From HyVt-477 sp965224605 (GTDB lineage: Bacteria > Pseudomonadota > Gammaproteobacteria > Thiotrichales > Thiotrichaceae), in NCBI GenBank assembly GCA_965224605.1, contig CBDCZP010000005.1, forward strand, positions 62,001-126,000: a stretch of DNA of 64,000 nucleotides. The letters are read 5' to 3'. The first letter of the stretch is position 1; each line of letters opens with the position of its first letter. A program made the position numbers and the translations under genes. Shown here piece by piece: positions 28,433 through 37,534 of the stretch. Under the pieces are notes generated by a model. It was not told the origin of the DNA, searched no databases, and saw nothing but the letters and a program-made list of their open reading frames with translations.

Positions 28433-29401
28433 CTAATTCTTATTTGAATGATAATAATCGTATTTATTTAGCATCTCACTGGTAAATTTCCAAGCTTCGG
28501 CATGAGAAACTTTGCTACTTGCGGGAATAATAATTTTCACATACAGATCATCACCATGCTTTAGTTTAAGCTGGGTCAGTGCTTTATGCAGATTTCCTTT
28601 GCTTAGGGTTCTCAAGTTATCCTTATCCTGCTCCCCTATCTGATAGCTACTCACTCCGCTATTCTTATTAAAGATAACCCGAACCACATGTTTGTTTTTC
28701 ACAGAACGTGCTGGTCTTAATAACTTTTGATATTTCTTGTCCAGTTGATCAAACTCACCTTGCATGCTGACTAACCTTTCATGCCCTTCGATATCTTTCT
28801 GTCTTAACGCAGCTAGTTCCTTACCTGTATTTTCCAGTTTATCCTGAACACTAATCAGGCTTGCTCTAGCTTGCTGTTCTGCAGTAGCACTTTCACTTTT
28901 TTGTTTTTGCAAAAGAGTGGTCTGTACAGACATTTTTTGTAATGATTGTTGAAGATTTGTCAGGTTTTCTGCGTTATTCCTGTTAGTTTGTTCTAAATTT
29001 TGGATAGCTACCTGTGCTGCTTGTGTTTCTTGTTGACTAGCATTCAAGGCTAGAAATGTTTGCTGCTGCTGTTGACGTGTTTGTTGCAAGTTTTGGGTTC
29101 TAACACTTAAAAGGTTTTCCAGTCGGGCTAAACGTTCTTCCAGTGTTTCGTTTTCTTGTGCCTTTATCTGCACCACCTGCAAAGCCGTTTGTGTCTGAGC
29201 CATTGCTTGTCTTTCCGCTGCAACACTGGCTTTCAAATTATTGATCAATTCATAGTTATTTAATATGACCGCTACGGTAATTAACAAAAAGGTCATGACT
29301 ATGACCATCATGATGTCCGTAAAAGAAGGCCAGAAGCTTTCGTCCCCTCCCTGCTCATGCTCACTATAGATATCTGTATTTGGGAAACCAATGCTGTTCA
29401 T
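28433..29401 (-). CDS. MotB-like membrane protein with long coiled coil, no OmpA domain
   Basis: This 322-residue protein has FWPSFTDIMMVIVMTFLLITVAV near its N-terminus, one membrane helix whose entry carries an Asp (D29) placed like the proton-carrying Asp of MotB. A Gln-rich coiled coil (about 50-215) follows, then a compact C-terminal domain of about 100 residues (VVRVIFNKNSG..) that is not a recognisable OmpA peptidoglycan-binding domain. The ATG at 29401 shares its A with the stop of the MotA/TolQ-like gene (TGATG), so the two are coupled. It is likely the rotor-coupling or tether subunit of a proton channel. Confidence 0.75.
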   Translation of the reverse strand: MNSIGFPNTDIYSEHEQGGDESFWPSFTDIMMVIVMTFLLITVAVILNNYELINNLKASVAAERQAMAQTQTALQVVQIKAQENETLEERLARLENLLSVRTQNLQQTRQQQQQTFLALNASQQETQAAQVAIQNLEQTNRNNAENLTNLQQSLQKMSVQTTLLQKQKSESATAEQQARASLISVQDKLENTGKELAALRQKDIEGHERLVSMQGEFDQLDKKYQKLLRPARSVKNKHVVRVIFNKNSGVSSYQIGEQDKDNLRTLSKGNLHKALTQLKLKHGDDLYVKIIIPASSKVSHAEAWKFTSEMLNKYDYYHSNKN

Positions 29402-30342
29402 CAAGTATCATCCTGTGACTGGCTTGGCGGCGCTGGCAAACGGAAGCCCGCTCTAACCAATGTCTTGATCTCTTGCATTTCACTACCCACCGTATCGACT
29501 TGCTCATGTAACGCATCAACAGCAGCTTGTAAACTGGCACCTGCTCCAATGAAGTTATGCTCAACCTCACTCATACGTTCTGCGGCTTGTCTAAGAGCTA
29601 CTGTCAATTTTGCAACATCTCTAATTAACGATTGTTCTGTATGAGTAATGCGCGGAAGAATATAGAGACTGGTGACATCTTCGATGCTACTAAGTAAACG
29701 CGTCTTCACATCATTGAGTCGCAAGAAGAAATAAGCGTATACGATAAAGGCGAGAATTGCAGTGATGGTAGTACTTAAGGCAGTAGACATACCGCCAATA
29801 ATGGTACTCATATTGTGCATGCCTTCGGGGGAATCCAATAAGCCCGATGCTCCTACTAGTGCTATAGAGAGCGATACAACCGTACCAAAAACACCTGTTA
29901 ATATCAGAATGTTATGCACAAACCGGATCAATGTGAGTCGTGAGCTTTCACTCGCATTCAAACTTGCCGCCATCGCTCCCTGATTGACCGGAGCATTGTG
30001 TTGGTTGACCCAGCGAATTTGTTCAAAGCGCTTAACCGCCAACGATTTCTCAGGCAAGTTAGCTACCGGTTTAGGCTTATTATTCTTCAGATTATCCGCA
30101 AGTCGAATCAAAACTTCTTGCTCTCTGGCATAACCTAGCAGGACTATAACAATCCTTACCAGACCAAATAGAAATAACAAGACAATGAAACCATTGAGCA
30201 TGAGCCCCATACGTGACACATCACCCGAGACATACAAATCATAGATGGTTTTTTTCTGCATCAATAGTAAAACGGCAATCGCCAATACAAAAATCAGCAT
30301 CTGGAATAAGACACTACGTGAACTTGCTTTAGTTATAATCAT
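29401..30342 (-). CDS. MotA/TolQ/ExbB-like proton channel subunit
   Basis: The 313-residue protein has about four membrane helices. Two are N-terminal (roughly 12-30 and 47-68). Two more form the conserved MotA/TolQ/ExbB block: RFVHNILILTGVFGTVVSLSIA and TIIGGMSTALSTTITAILAFIVYAYF. A cytoplasmic C-terminal helix follows. It should form the pentameric stator around the MotB-like helix and use the proton motive force. It lies 62 bp downstream of rmuC and overlaps the MotB-like gene by one base, so the three form an operon. Confidence 0.85.
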   Translation of the reverse strand: MIITKASSRSVLFQMLIFVLAIAVLLLMQKKTIYDLYVSGDVSRMGLMLNGFIVLLFLFGLVRIVIVLLGYAREQEVLIRLADNLKNNKPKPVANLPEKSLAVKRFEQIRWVNQHNAPVNQGAMAASLNASESSRLTLIRFVHNILILTGVFGTVVSLSIALVGASGLLDSPEGMHNMSTIIGGMSTALSTTITAILAFIVYAYFFLRLNDVKTRLLSSIEDVTSLYILPRITHTEQSLIRDVAKLTVALRQAAERMSEVEHNFIGAGASLQAAVDALHEQVDTVGSEMQEIKTLVRAGFRLPAPPSQSQDDT

Positions 30343-30404
30343 GTTTTTACCCTACTGCCCCTACTTGTTGTTCTTTTCTACTACTCTACCTGCATCTACC
30401 TACG

Positions 30405-31691
30405 CTAATCACTATCAATAGGCTGACGCGCTATTTTATCAACTATTTGAGTCTCAGGGATGCTTTTATTTCCCTCTATTCCCAAATCTGTAAAACGTCT
30501 AGCTCCGGGAAGTACACTTCGTTCCAAAGAACCCAAGGCTTTATTATAATGATCTACACTATTGTTTAAACTTTGTCCCAATCGTGCCATGTGTTCCGTA
30601 AAGGTCGCAACCCTTTTGTACAACTCTTGCCCCAAATCTCGGATAATTTCCGAATTTTCGGACAATGCTACCTGTTTCCAGCCAAAAGCCACCGATTTTA
30701 GTAAGGCTATCAGGCTGGTAGGCGAGGCGAGAATAACATTCTTAGCCAACGCATCGCTTAACAACTTTTTATCATGTTCCAGAGCTGCACCCAAAAATTG
30801 CTCACCCGGTACAAATAGCACCACAAAGTCAGGAGCATTATCAAACTGGTCCCAATAACGCTTGGCGGCCAATTCATTCACATGCCCACGCATGATCTTT
30901 GCATGGCGCTGGTATTCACGTTTTTTAATCACTAAATCTTCAGTATTGCTCGCTTCCAGATACGCATCCAGTGGTGTTTTAGCATCAATGATCAACTCAC
31001 GTGAGTCTGGCATTTTTACAATCAAATCAGGACGTATACTTCTTATCCCATCTGAACGATGTTCCTGTTCGATAAAATCACAATGCTCGACCATTCCGGC
31101 GAGTTCTACTAAACGTTTCAAGGTGATTTCTCCCCATTGTCCGCGTACTTCTGGACGACGCAGAGCAGTCACCAGTTTTTGTGTCTCAACCCTTAATACT
31201 TCCTGATCCCTAGAAACCGTTTTTAACTGTTCGGAAACCGCACCAAAACTTTCTTTACGATCTTTTTCTATCTCATGTATCTGCTTTCTGGTTTGATCCA
31301 ACGCCTGTTGAATCGGCAGAATCATTTCTTCAATAGAGACTTTACGCCCTTCTAAATCATGTTGTGCATTGGAATGAAAACGCATTAATGTTTCTTGCGC
31401 CAACTGCAAGAACTGCGCATTATTTTCTCTTAACGCATGCTGTGACAAGGCAGAAAAACTATTTTGCATCTGTACCTTGCCCTGTTCCAGTATCTGAATG
31501 CGCTCATCATGAATCCGCTCCTCAGCTTCTAGCTTAAAGCGCATACGTTCTATTTCGCGACGTGCAGTAGCAAGAGGCGTCGCATACATAATCCAAGCCA
31601 TTGCAAACCCTAGAATTAACATCAGTAACGCAATGAGAAACAGCAGGTTATTGTCTACAAAGTGACCTGTTTGTAGTATTGACTCATTCAT
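30405..31691 (-). CDS. rmuC: RmuC family DNA recombination protein
   Basis: The 428-residue protein has an N-terminal membrane helix (about 15-35), a coiled-coil region (40-175), and the RmuC nuclease-like core: GQWGEITLKRLVELAGMVEHCDF, RPDLIVKMPDSRELIIDAK (D222, D236, K238, consistent with a PD-(D/E)xK fold) and FVPGEQFLGAALEHD. E. coli RmuC limits inversions at short inverted repeats. Here it heads an operon with a MotAB-like pair, which is unusual context for this gene. Confidence 0.92.
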   Translation of the reverse strand: MNESILQTGHFVDNNLLFLIALLMLILGFAMAWIMYATPLATARREIERMRFKLEAEERIHDERIQILEQGKVQMQNSFSALSQHALRENNAQFLQLAQETLMRFHSNAQHDLEGRKVSIEEMILPIQQALDQTRKQIHEIEKDRKESFGAVSEQLKTVSRDQEVLRVETQKLVTALRRPEVRGQWGEITLKRLVELAGMVEHCDFIEQEHRSDGIRSIRPDLIVKMPDSRELIIDAKTPLDAYLEASNTEDLVIKKREYQRHAKIMRGHVNELAAKRYWDQFDNAPDFVVLFVPGEQFLGAALEHDKKLLSDALAKNVILASPTSLIALLKSVAFGWKQVALSENSEIIRDLGQELYKRVATFTEHMARLGQSLNNSVDHYNKALGSLERSVLPGARRFTDLGIEGNKSIPETQIVDKIARQPIDSD

Positions 31692-31867
31692 AGCCTTCGT
31701 ACCAATTATCTATACCCGCTTTATACTTCTTGAGCACAAGAAGTATATATCAATAGTTTATATTATATAATTAATAATGATTCTAGCATAGAATGCTAAT
31801 TATAGGCATTGATCAGCCCTTTATCCACGAAGAACTGGTCTTAAGTAATCATTTACTTATACTTACA

Positions 31868-32105
31868 TGATGACCCACTTGTCTAAGCCTGTTATTAAAT
31901 TCAATCTATAACAATAGGTTATGATTTAGATTACAAATATTGTGCAAGCGTTCCGTACCCTTCGACAAGCTCAGGGTACCACCTCAGGTACTTTGCTACA
32001 GCGCGCTCTCAGCTGGCTGCTGGTGCTACTACAGTCGCGTCCTGAGCACTTGCTGAGATTGCCGAAGAGGTCGAAGGGTCTAAAAATTGGCGCTTACTTA
32101 AATGC
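31868..32105. mobile_element. MITE family A, right end decayed
   Basis: The left end TGATGACCCACTTGTCTAAG and the interior (ATATTGTGCAAGCGTTCCGTACCCTTCGACA region) match the complete copy at 17815. The CCCTTCGACA inverted repeat is enlarged by an insertion of about 60 bp (31990-32065). The right terminal repeat is lost. It occupies most of the 457-bp gap between rmuC and the deacetylase-like gene, where both promoters must also lie. Confidence 0.65.
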
Positions 32106-32148
32106 CCTTATGAAGCATTGATCAAATAAACTACCACTCTAGAATAAT

Positions 32149-32949
32149 ATGATTTTTACCACCAACGTTGTGGACTGGCAACAGTCTGCGCTTGATAGCA
32201 ATCACCCCGTGTCTAATCACGTATGGCGCCATACCGTAGCAATGTTGGAAATCTTGCGTGCAAACGATATTTCTGGAACTTTTTTTATCCAGCACAAGGT
32301 AGCCTCCAAGTATCCGGTTCTAGTGCGGAAAATTCAAACTGCGGGGCATGAGGTTGGCTGTCTTATTGATACACCCTACGACAAACAATCATTCCAGCAG
32401 ATTGCCCAGAATGCGATTCAAAGCCTGGAAGATATAGCGGGTGTTAAAGTTATTGGAACCCGATGTAACGGAATTTCTGTACACAATACAAGTTTCGATC
32501 ATTACTGCAATGTATTAAGAAACCAGGGCATACAGTACGACTCTTCCATAATCACTAATAAAAATATTAACCAGCATCTGGAAAACAACCCTGCTCTAGG
32601 TGCGTTCAAAGCGTATGGTATTTCTCAGTACACCCTGCCCTGCTTTTTCGCTCCACCCCTCTTATCTCGACTAAAACTTACATTCGGTGATTCTACTCTA
32701 AGACTTTTACCTTATGAATTTACTTATATTCTTGCGAATCGGCTAGATAGGGACTCGGCTGTATTACATATTCCTATTTATGATTTGGGGATCAATGATC
32801 ATGCTTCCTTAAAACATTCACACAATCTGCCTTGGCGTCGCAAGTTAGACTTCTTAGGGAGAAAAACCATCCCACTCAAACTGCAAAAACTGTTTGCTGA
32901 TTACCCTTTTGATAACTTTAAAAATTATTATTTCGAAGAATCTGTGTGA
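32149..32949 (+). CDS. Polysaccharide-deacetylase-like (NodB fold) protein, metal site degenerate
   Basis: The 266-residue protein has the NodB-homology layout of the DUF3473-type deacetylases: MLEILRANDISGTFFIQHKVASKYP then KIQTAGHEVGC. The usual opening FDVEDW is TTNVVDW, losing the first Asp. The His-x3-His metal motif (normally SHGYxH) is replaced by LIDTPYDKQ. It is therefore probably not a metal-dependent deacetylase and may bind glycan only. No signal peptide is visible. It stands alone after a MITE. Confidence 0.6.
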   Translation: MIFTTNVVDWQQSALDSNHPVSNHVWRHTVAMLEILRANDISGTFFIQHKVASKYPVLVRKIQTAGHEVGCLIDTPYDKQSFQQIAQNAIQSLEDIAGVKVIGTRCNGISVHNTSFDHYCNVLRNQGIQYDSSIITNKNINQHLENNPALGAFKAYGISQYTLPCFFAPPLLSRLKLTFGDSTLRLLPYEFTYILANRLDRDSAVLHIPIYDLGINDHASLKHSHNLPWRRKLDFLGRKTIPLKLQKLFADYPFDNFKNYYFEESV

Positions 32950-33039
32950 ACTAAACTTAGAGTTCAATTTTGGCTCTATTTTCGGTCTAGTTCCGATAAC
33001 GGCTAGTGTTTCCCAAAATGCGAACTACAATAATTAGCT

Positions 33040-34518
33040 ATGCAAGTCAGATCGAAAATACAACGTTATCACCAAGCGCGACTATCTCGTGATGCACGCT
33101 TTGATGGCACTTTTTTTATCGCGGTTAAGACCACAGGCATTTATTGTCGTCCTGTTTGCCCAGCTAAAATGCCCAAAGAAGAGAATATTGAATACTTTGA
33201 TCATGCGCATCAAGCTACACAAGCGGGATATCGTCCCTGCTTACGCTGCCACCCCGACAGTGCGCCCGGTTCGCCCGTGTGGAAGGGTGTTGATACCACA
33301 TTAGAAAGAGCTAAGAGGCTCATTGATAACGGAGCATTAGAACAAAGCAACTTGCTAGAACTATCTGACCGGCTAGGCATAAGTGATCGTTATTTGCGCA
33401 AATTATTCGATCTACATCTAGGCGTTTCACCCAAGTCATACGCGTTATTTCGACAGTGCGAATTTGCCAAAAACTTGTTACACCAAACTACTCTGCCCAT
33501 CACTGACATTGCTTTTGCAGCGGGTTTCAATAGCATCCGACGTTTTAATGATTGCTTTAAAAAACAGCTTTTAATGAATCCATCGCAAGTTAGAAAACAG
33601 CAATTTGTCACCAGCAACGCCTTGGAACTCAAACTGTATTATCGCCCTCCCTATAATTGGCAACAGATTCACGCTTTTTTGTCAGCCCGTATTATTGAAG
33701 ACATGGAATGGGTGAAAGAAAGGAACAAAAAAAGAGGCATGGAAGAAGGAGAAAAAAGAGACGTGAAAGAAGCTAACTGCTACGGCCGCACCTTTCAATG
33801 GCAAAATCAGCAAGACAGTTGCAAAGGTGAATTCACGGCTGTTCATAATGAAAAACACCATCGCTTTGATGTGCGAATAGAAATCGACAACCTGCGTTTG
33901 TTAAAACCAGTAGTCAATAACATTCGCCGTATTCTGGATCTGGATACCGACAGTAAAACCATTGAGCATTGTCTACAAACAGCCGGGTTTAATAACATTA
34001 TTGAAGGAATACGATTACCCGGCACTTGGAACACATTTGAAGCCGGAGTCCGTGGTGTTTTAGGCCAGCAGATTTCGGTAGTAGCCGCACTCAAGCTGGT
34101 TAAACAAGTCGTCCACGAGCTAGGTGAAAGAACGACCAACGATAAGATCTATTTCCCATCCATATCCAGCATAGCCGAAACTGATTTCTCATTTTTAAAA
34201 ATGCCCGGCAGACGCAAACAAACACTCATTGATTTAGCCAAGTATCACTTGCAACACAAGCTTCGCGATAACACCTGTGATCCAAACGAGTGGATCAGCA
34301 TCAACGGCATAGGCCCATGGACAGTCAATTATGCCAAAATGCGAGGCTTAAGTGATCCCGATGTTTTTTTGGGCGGTGATTTGGGTATAAAAAAAGTGAT
34401 GCAACAAGCTACACGAAAAGAACAAAAAGAACCCAGCACGCATCAGCCGGGCGATCCAAAAGCTACTGCACCCTTTCGGAGTTATCTTACCTTTCAGCTT
34501 TGGAGTCAGCTATCATGA
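33040..34518 (+). CDS. Ada-AlkA fusion: methyl-phosphotriester sensor, AraC HTH and 3-methyladenine glycosylase
   Basis: This 492-residue protein joins three modules. Residues 1-80 form the Ada zinc domain with C36, C40, C67 and C70, where one Cys accepts methyl groups from phosphotriesters. Residues about 95-185 form an AraC-type HTH (LSDRLGISDRYLRKLF, ITDIAFAAGFNSIRRFN). The rest is an AlkA-type glycosylase with helix-hairpin-helix INGIGPWTVNYAKMRG and catalytic Asp in GGDLG (D447). It should sense alkylation, activate repair genes and excise alkylated bases. A Lys/Glu-rich linker (about 225-245) is unusual. Its stop overlaps the ogt start (ATGA). Confidence 0.9.
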   Translation: MQVRSKIQRYHQARLSRDARFDGTFFIAVKTTGIYCRPVCPAKMPKEENIEYFDHAHQATQAGYRPCLRCHPDSAPGSPVWKGVDTTLERAKRLIDNGALEQSNLLELSDRLGISDRYLRKLFDLHLGVSPKSYALFRQCEFAKNLLHQTTLPITDIAFAAGFNSIRRFNDCFKKQLLMNPSQVRKQQFVTSNALELKLYYRPPYNWQQIHAFLSARIIEDMEWVKERNKKRGMEEGEKRDVKEANCYGRTFQWQNQQDSCKGEFTAVHNEKHHRFDVRIEIDNLRLLKPVVNNIRRILDLDTDSKTIEHCLQTAGFNNIIEGIRLPGTWNTFEAGVRGVLGQQISVVAALKLVKQVVHELGERTTNDKIYFPSISSIAETDFSFLKMPGRRKQTLIDLAKYHLQHKLRDNTCDPNEWISINGIGPWTVNYAKMRGLSDPDVFLGGDLGIKKVMQQATRKEQKEPSTHQPGDPKATAPFRSYLTFQLWSQLS

Positions 34519-35132
34519 AGACGCACAATGCTAACGAGTTCAATGACCAACATATACCTGTCTACAGCTCATCATTACCAAAGCAATCAAAGCAATCAAA
34601 GCAGAACGCTGCCAAAAACACGATTGTTCTAACCAAAATAAACACTCCTTTTGGTGATTTACTGGCCGGAGCATCAAGCCAGGGGATCTGTCTGCTAGAG
34701 TTCACCGACACGCAAAGATTAGCAACACAAATCCCCCGAATGAAGCAGAGATTTGCATGCCATGTAATCAATGGCAACAGTTCTTTTTTTGCTCAATTAG
34801 ATGCAGGACTCAAAGCCTATTTCGCTGGAACTCAACATGATTTCAACGATATTCCGCTGGATATAAAAGGCACTGATTTTCAAATACAAGTATGGGATGC
34901 GTTACGTGCTATTCCCTATGGGGAAACTCGCTCGTATCAACAACAAGCAGAAGCTATTAACAACCCTAAGGCGGTGAGAGCAGTGGCTAATGCGAACCGT
35001 AATAATCGGATTAGCATCCTGATCCCTTGTCACCGAGTCATCGGAAAGAACGGCACAATGACAGGTTATGGAGGTGGGATTTGGCGCAAGGAGTATTTAT
35101 TGAAACTTGAGAACAACTCAGGAAGAAGTTAG
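34515..35132 (+). CDS. ogt: O6-methylguanine-DNA methyltransferase
   Basis: The 205-residue suicide enzyme transfers methyl from O6-methylguanine to its active cysteine in IPCHRVIGKNG (C172). The helix-turn-helix region (TRSYQQQAEAINNPKAVRAV) is typical of Ogt/Ada-C. The start is taken as ATG 34515, overlapping the Ada-AlkA stop by ATGA. An upstream in-frame TTG is less likely. A short QSKQSKQ repeat lies in the N-terminal extension. Together the two genes form an adaptive-response operon split differently from E. coli ada/alkA. Confidence 0.93.
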   Translation: MKTHNANEFNDQHIPVYSSSLPKQSKQSKQNAAKNTIVLTKINTPFGDLLAGASSQGICLLEFTDTQRLATQIPRMKQRFACHVINGNSSFFAQLDAGLKAYFAGTQHDFNDIPLDIKGTDFQIQVWDALRAIPYGETRSYQQQAEAINNPKAVRAVANANRNNRISILIPCHRVIGKNGTMTGYGGGIWRKEYLLKLENNSGRS

Positions 35133-35237
35133 GTAAGAACCTAAGACCAAATATCAATAACAGCCTAAGCTGTTTCCTCTAAAACCAGAGCAGAGAACAC
35201 TGATGAGAGCTTTTGATAAATATCCCCAGGGCATGAT

Positions 35238-35465
35238 TCAATCTTCGTCCATCATTTCTCTGACTGGAATCAATTTTGCACCCGTTCCTGCTAGGAAACA
35301 TTCATCAGCCGTGTATAATCGTAAGAAGTTAATAAGTAATATCGCTTCGGTTCCACCTTGATCTATCTCGCAGAGGAGTGCAGAACCGATTAAAATCGCT
35401 TTACCAAAAACTGGAAGTAGATCATTTATCCATGAGTGAAAAACCTTGTTGAACTCGTGTTCCAT
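35238..35465 (-). CDS. Possible small hypothetical protein
   Basis: This is a 75-codon frame with an ATG start but no SD. It has a hydrophobic centre (VFGKAILIGSALLCEI) and an acidic end (REMMDED). No family is recognised. It may be a remnant or a chance frame. Confidence 0.25.
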   Translation of the reverse strand: MEHEFNKVFHSWINDLLPVFGKAILIGSALLCEIDQGGTEAILLINFLRLYTADECFLAGTGAKLIPVREMMDED

Positions 35466-35581
35466 AGCTGTTTATATCGCCCTGCAACGTGGCCTCATTA
35501 ACACCCCACGAACTCAAACGTGAAGAAATGAACTAGAAAGGTGGTTGGCTCAAGTCTCACATTAATCTGTACATAAATAAA

Positions 35582-35713
35582 CCTGATACCCACTTGTCTA
35601 AGCCAAGAATTAAAAAGTTACTTTTTAATACCTCTAGCTGAGCTTGCGAAGGATACGGAAGTCTTGCACATGCTAATAGTACTTAGACAAAGAGTTAGTA
35701 GGTGAATGGGTTA
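35582..35713. mobile_element. MITE family A, degenerate copy
   Basis: The left end CCTGATACCCACTTGTCTAAG is clear. The right end (ACTTAGACAA..GGTGAATGGG) is an imperfect complement with an insertion. The interior differs from the other copies. It lies in the 285-bp gap between the hypothetical gene and the SDR pseudogene, which otherwise shows nothing. Confidence 0.5.
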
Positions 35714-35750
35714 GATACAGTTTTTTAGAGGATCATACCCATACTTGTCT

Positions 35751-36451
35751 TCAGAAACTCTCAATATCAGGTCGTAAATCTAACTCATGTGTCCACGCAG
35801 AACGATGTTGATTAATAAGATGCAGATACGTTTCGGCAACGGCTTCTGGTTGCAAACAATCGTGTTGGTCTCTGTCAAACTTGTGTTCAGCTTGCCAGCC
35901 CCAAATGGCACCATCAACAAGAATATGTGCAATATGAATCCCCTGTGGTGAATACTCGCGAGCAAGTGATTGAGTTAGTCCGCGCAGTGCAAATTTTGCT
36001 GAAGAAAAGGCAGAAAATCCAGCTCCCGCTTTTATTGATGCCGTAGCACCTGTTACTAGAATAGTGCCACTTTTGGCGACAAGCATGGAAGGTAAAATAC
36101 GTTGTATTCCATTTACTGCGCCTAGACAAGTTACGTTCCATTGCTTGACGAAATCAGCTGATGTAGTTGTAAAAACTCATTGCGTAATAGGCTTGCAGCA
36201 TTATGAATGTAAACAGATGCTTCACCCAATCTAGTCTCTGCTTCCGTAATAGCAGCATCTACAGATGCATTGTCAGTAAGGTCGCATGCAATGGGCAGGT
36301 AGCTTTCGCCCATACTGTCTTGCGGTTCTGCTGAACGAGACAGTCCCGCGACTAAATAATCTGCTTTAATAAGTCGTTTGCACAGAGCGATTCCTAAGTC
36401 AGCCCCAGCACCCGCGACGATGGCGATTTTCTTTTGGGATGTACTATTCAT
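35751..36451 (-). pseudogene. Short-chain dehydrogenase/reductase with a single-base frameshift
   Basis: The N-terminal half has the Rossmann start AIVAGAGADLGIALCKRL and YIHNAASLLRNEF. The C-terminal half, in another frame, has FVKQWNVTCLGAVNGIQRIL, ILVTGATASIKAGAGFSAFSSAKFALRG and SPQGIHIAHILVDGAI. Restoring one T in the T5 run at 36171-36175 gives a continuous SDR of about 233 residues. In this subfamily the usual YxxxK appears as FSSAK, so Tyr is already Phe. This is either a recent frameshift or a sequencing error. SD GGAG precedes the ATG. The gene heads toward GST and MAPEG genes on the same strand. Confidence 0.75.
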
Positions 36452-36523
36452 ATTTCATCTCCAGTTCTTTAGTTCTCGAAAGCGAAGTAATCATCTAAGT
36501 TATTTCGATACTATTATGGAAGT

Positions 36524-36583
36524 GGGCCTTCAGGCTCGCCTAGATGGATGATAAATAACCGCTTTGGCGAGCCTGAAGGCTCA
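36524..36583. repeat. Family B hairpin repeat
   Basis: GGGCCTTCAGGCTCGCC and GGCGAGCCTGAAGGCTC form a 17-bp imperfect stem around an AT-rich loop. It lies between the GST gene and the SDR pseudogene and shares the core sequence of the family B elements. Confidence 0.7.
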
Positions 36584-36642
36584 TTCCAACATATATTCCT
36601 TTACGCCCCATGGTTATAATGTGTAGACATAGCATATCCTTT

Positions 36643-37272
36643 CTATTCGGCTGGTTTAGTGGCAATCATTGAAGAACGCGTTTTAAACACCTCATACCAC
36701 GCTTGAATAGCTGGATATTTAGCAACCTGAGGGCAAACGCTTTCATACAGCATTTCAGCTAACCGAAAGTCAATATATCCAACCGCAGCACCCAGAGCTA
36801 ACTGAGCAAGGGTGAAATGGTTGTCCAGTTCATCAATTCTGGATTCAATTTCAGAAAGCACACGATGTATGTCAGATGCCCAGCGAGCTATCCATTCTTT
36901 AGACTGCTCTGCTGAAGGTCTACGTCTTTCCATCACCAGGTTATAAGCCGCATCTGTCATGCCATCTGCCAGAGCCTCCCAGCGAAGAATATCCCATTCA
37001 GACCAACCGTCACTGGGGATCAGCAAGGGTGTGGTTACTGTTTTAGATAGCCTGTCTAAATACCGGCAAATGACAGGGCTATCGAATAATGTTTCATCAT
37101 AATCTAGTTCTAACGCTGGGATTTTACCCAATGGATTGACAGCCCAGAGTTCAGGATTGTCTTCAAAGGGGTTAATTTTGATCTTTTGAATATCATCATC
37201 TAATCCTTTTTCAATAATGACTAGACGTACCTTTCTAGAATAAGGCGAAGTATCGGAGTAATAGAGTTTCAT
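36643..37272 (-). CDS. Glutathione S-transferase family protein
   Basis: The 209-residue cytosolic protein has the thioredoxin-like N-terminal GST domain: MKLYYSDTSPYSRKVRLVI with a Ser/Tyr-type site, NPLGKIPAL with the cis-Pro and DSPVICRYL. A helical C-terminal domain with TLAQLALGAAVGYIDFRL follows. It conjugates or reduces electrophiles with glutathione. The start is ATG 37272; an in-frame extension of five residues is unsupported. It lies between an SDR pseudogene and a MAPEG gene on the same strand, suggesting a detoxification group. Confidence 0.88.
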   Translation of the reverse strand: MKLYYSDTSPYSRKVRLVIIEKGLDDDIQKIKINPFEDNPELWAVNPLGKIPALELDYDETLFDSPVICRYLDRLSKTVTTPLLIPSDGWSEWDILRWEALADGMTDAAYNLVMERRRPSAEQSKEWIARWASDIHRVLSEIESRIDELDNHFTLAQLALGAAVGYIDFRLAEMLYESVCPQVAKYPAIQAWYEVFKTRSSMIATKPAE

Positions 37273-37534
37273 AGTTTGTCCTTTCATCTCTAGGTTATGT
37301 TGTATAGAGATACCCTTTAGGGTACCTCTATTAATTGCCTTTTCATCCGATTACTGCGTTGGATAAATTTCTCGGCAAATTGCTCCTGCATTGCCCTACC
37401 TCCTGCATCCATGCAGTCGTGCGATCCTCATGTACCTTTGTACACTGCGGTTCTCAAAATTCATCCGCCTTGTACTCGAACGAAAATTCTAATTAATAGA
37501 GGCACCCTTTAATGAATATTGGTTGTGCTTACAA
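37273..37534. other. Gap between MAPEG and GST genes
   Basis: This 262-bp gap has no gene. An imperfect inverted pair occurs (TAGAGATACCCTTTAGGGTA near 37303 and CTATTAATTGC / AATTAATAGAGG), flanking a short GC-richer stretch that looks like an old insertion. Confidence 0.3.

Noticed and set aside
28433..31691. A standard Zorya system
   Set aside because: No ZorC, ZorD or ZorE gene is present, and the MotB-like protein lacks the OmpA domain of ZorB. Only the motor part is similar.
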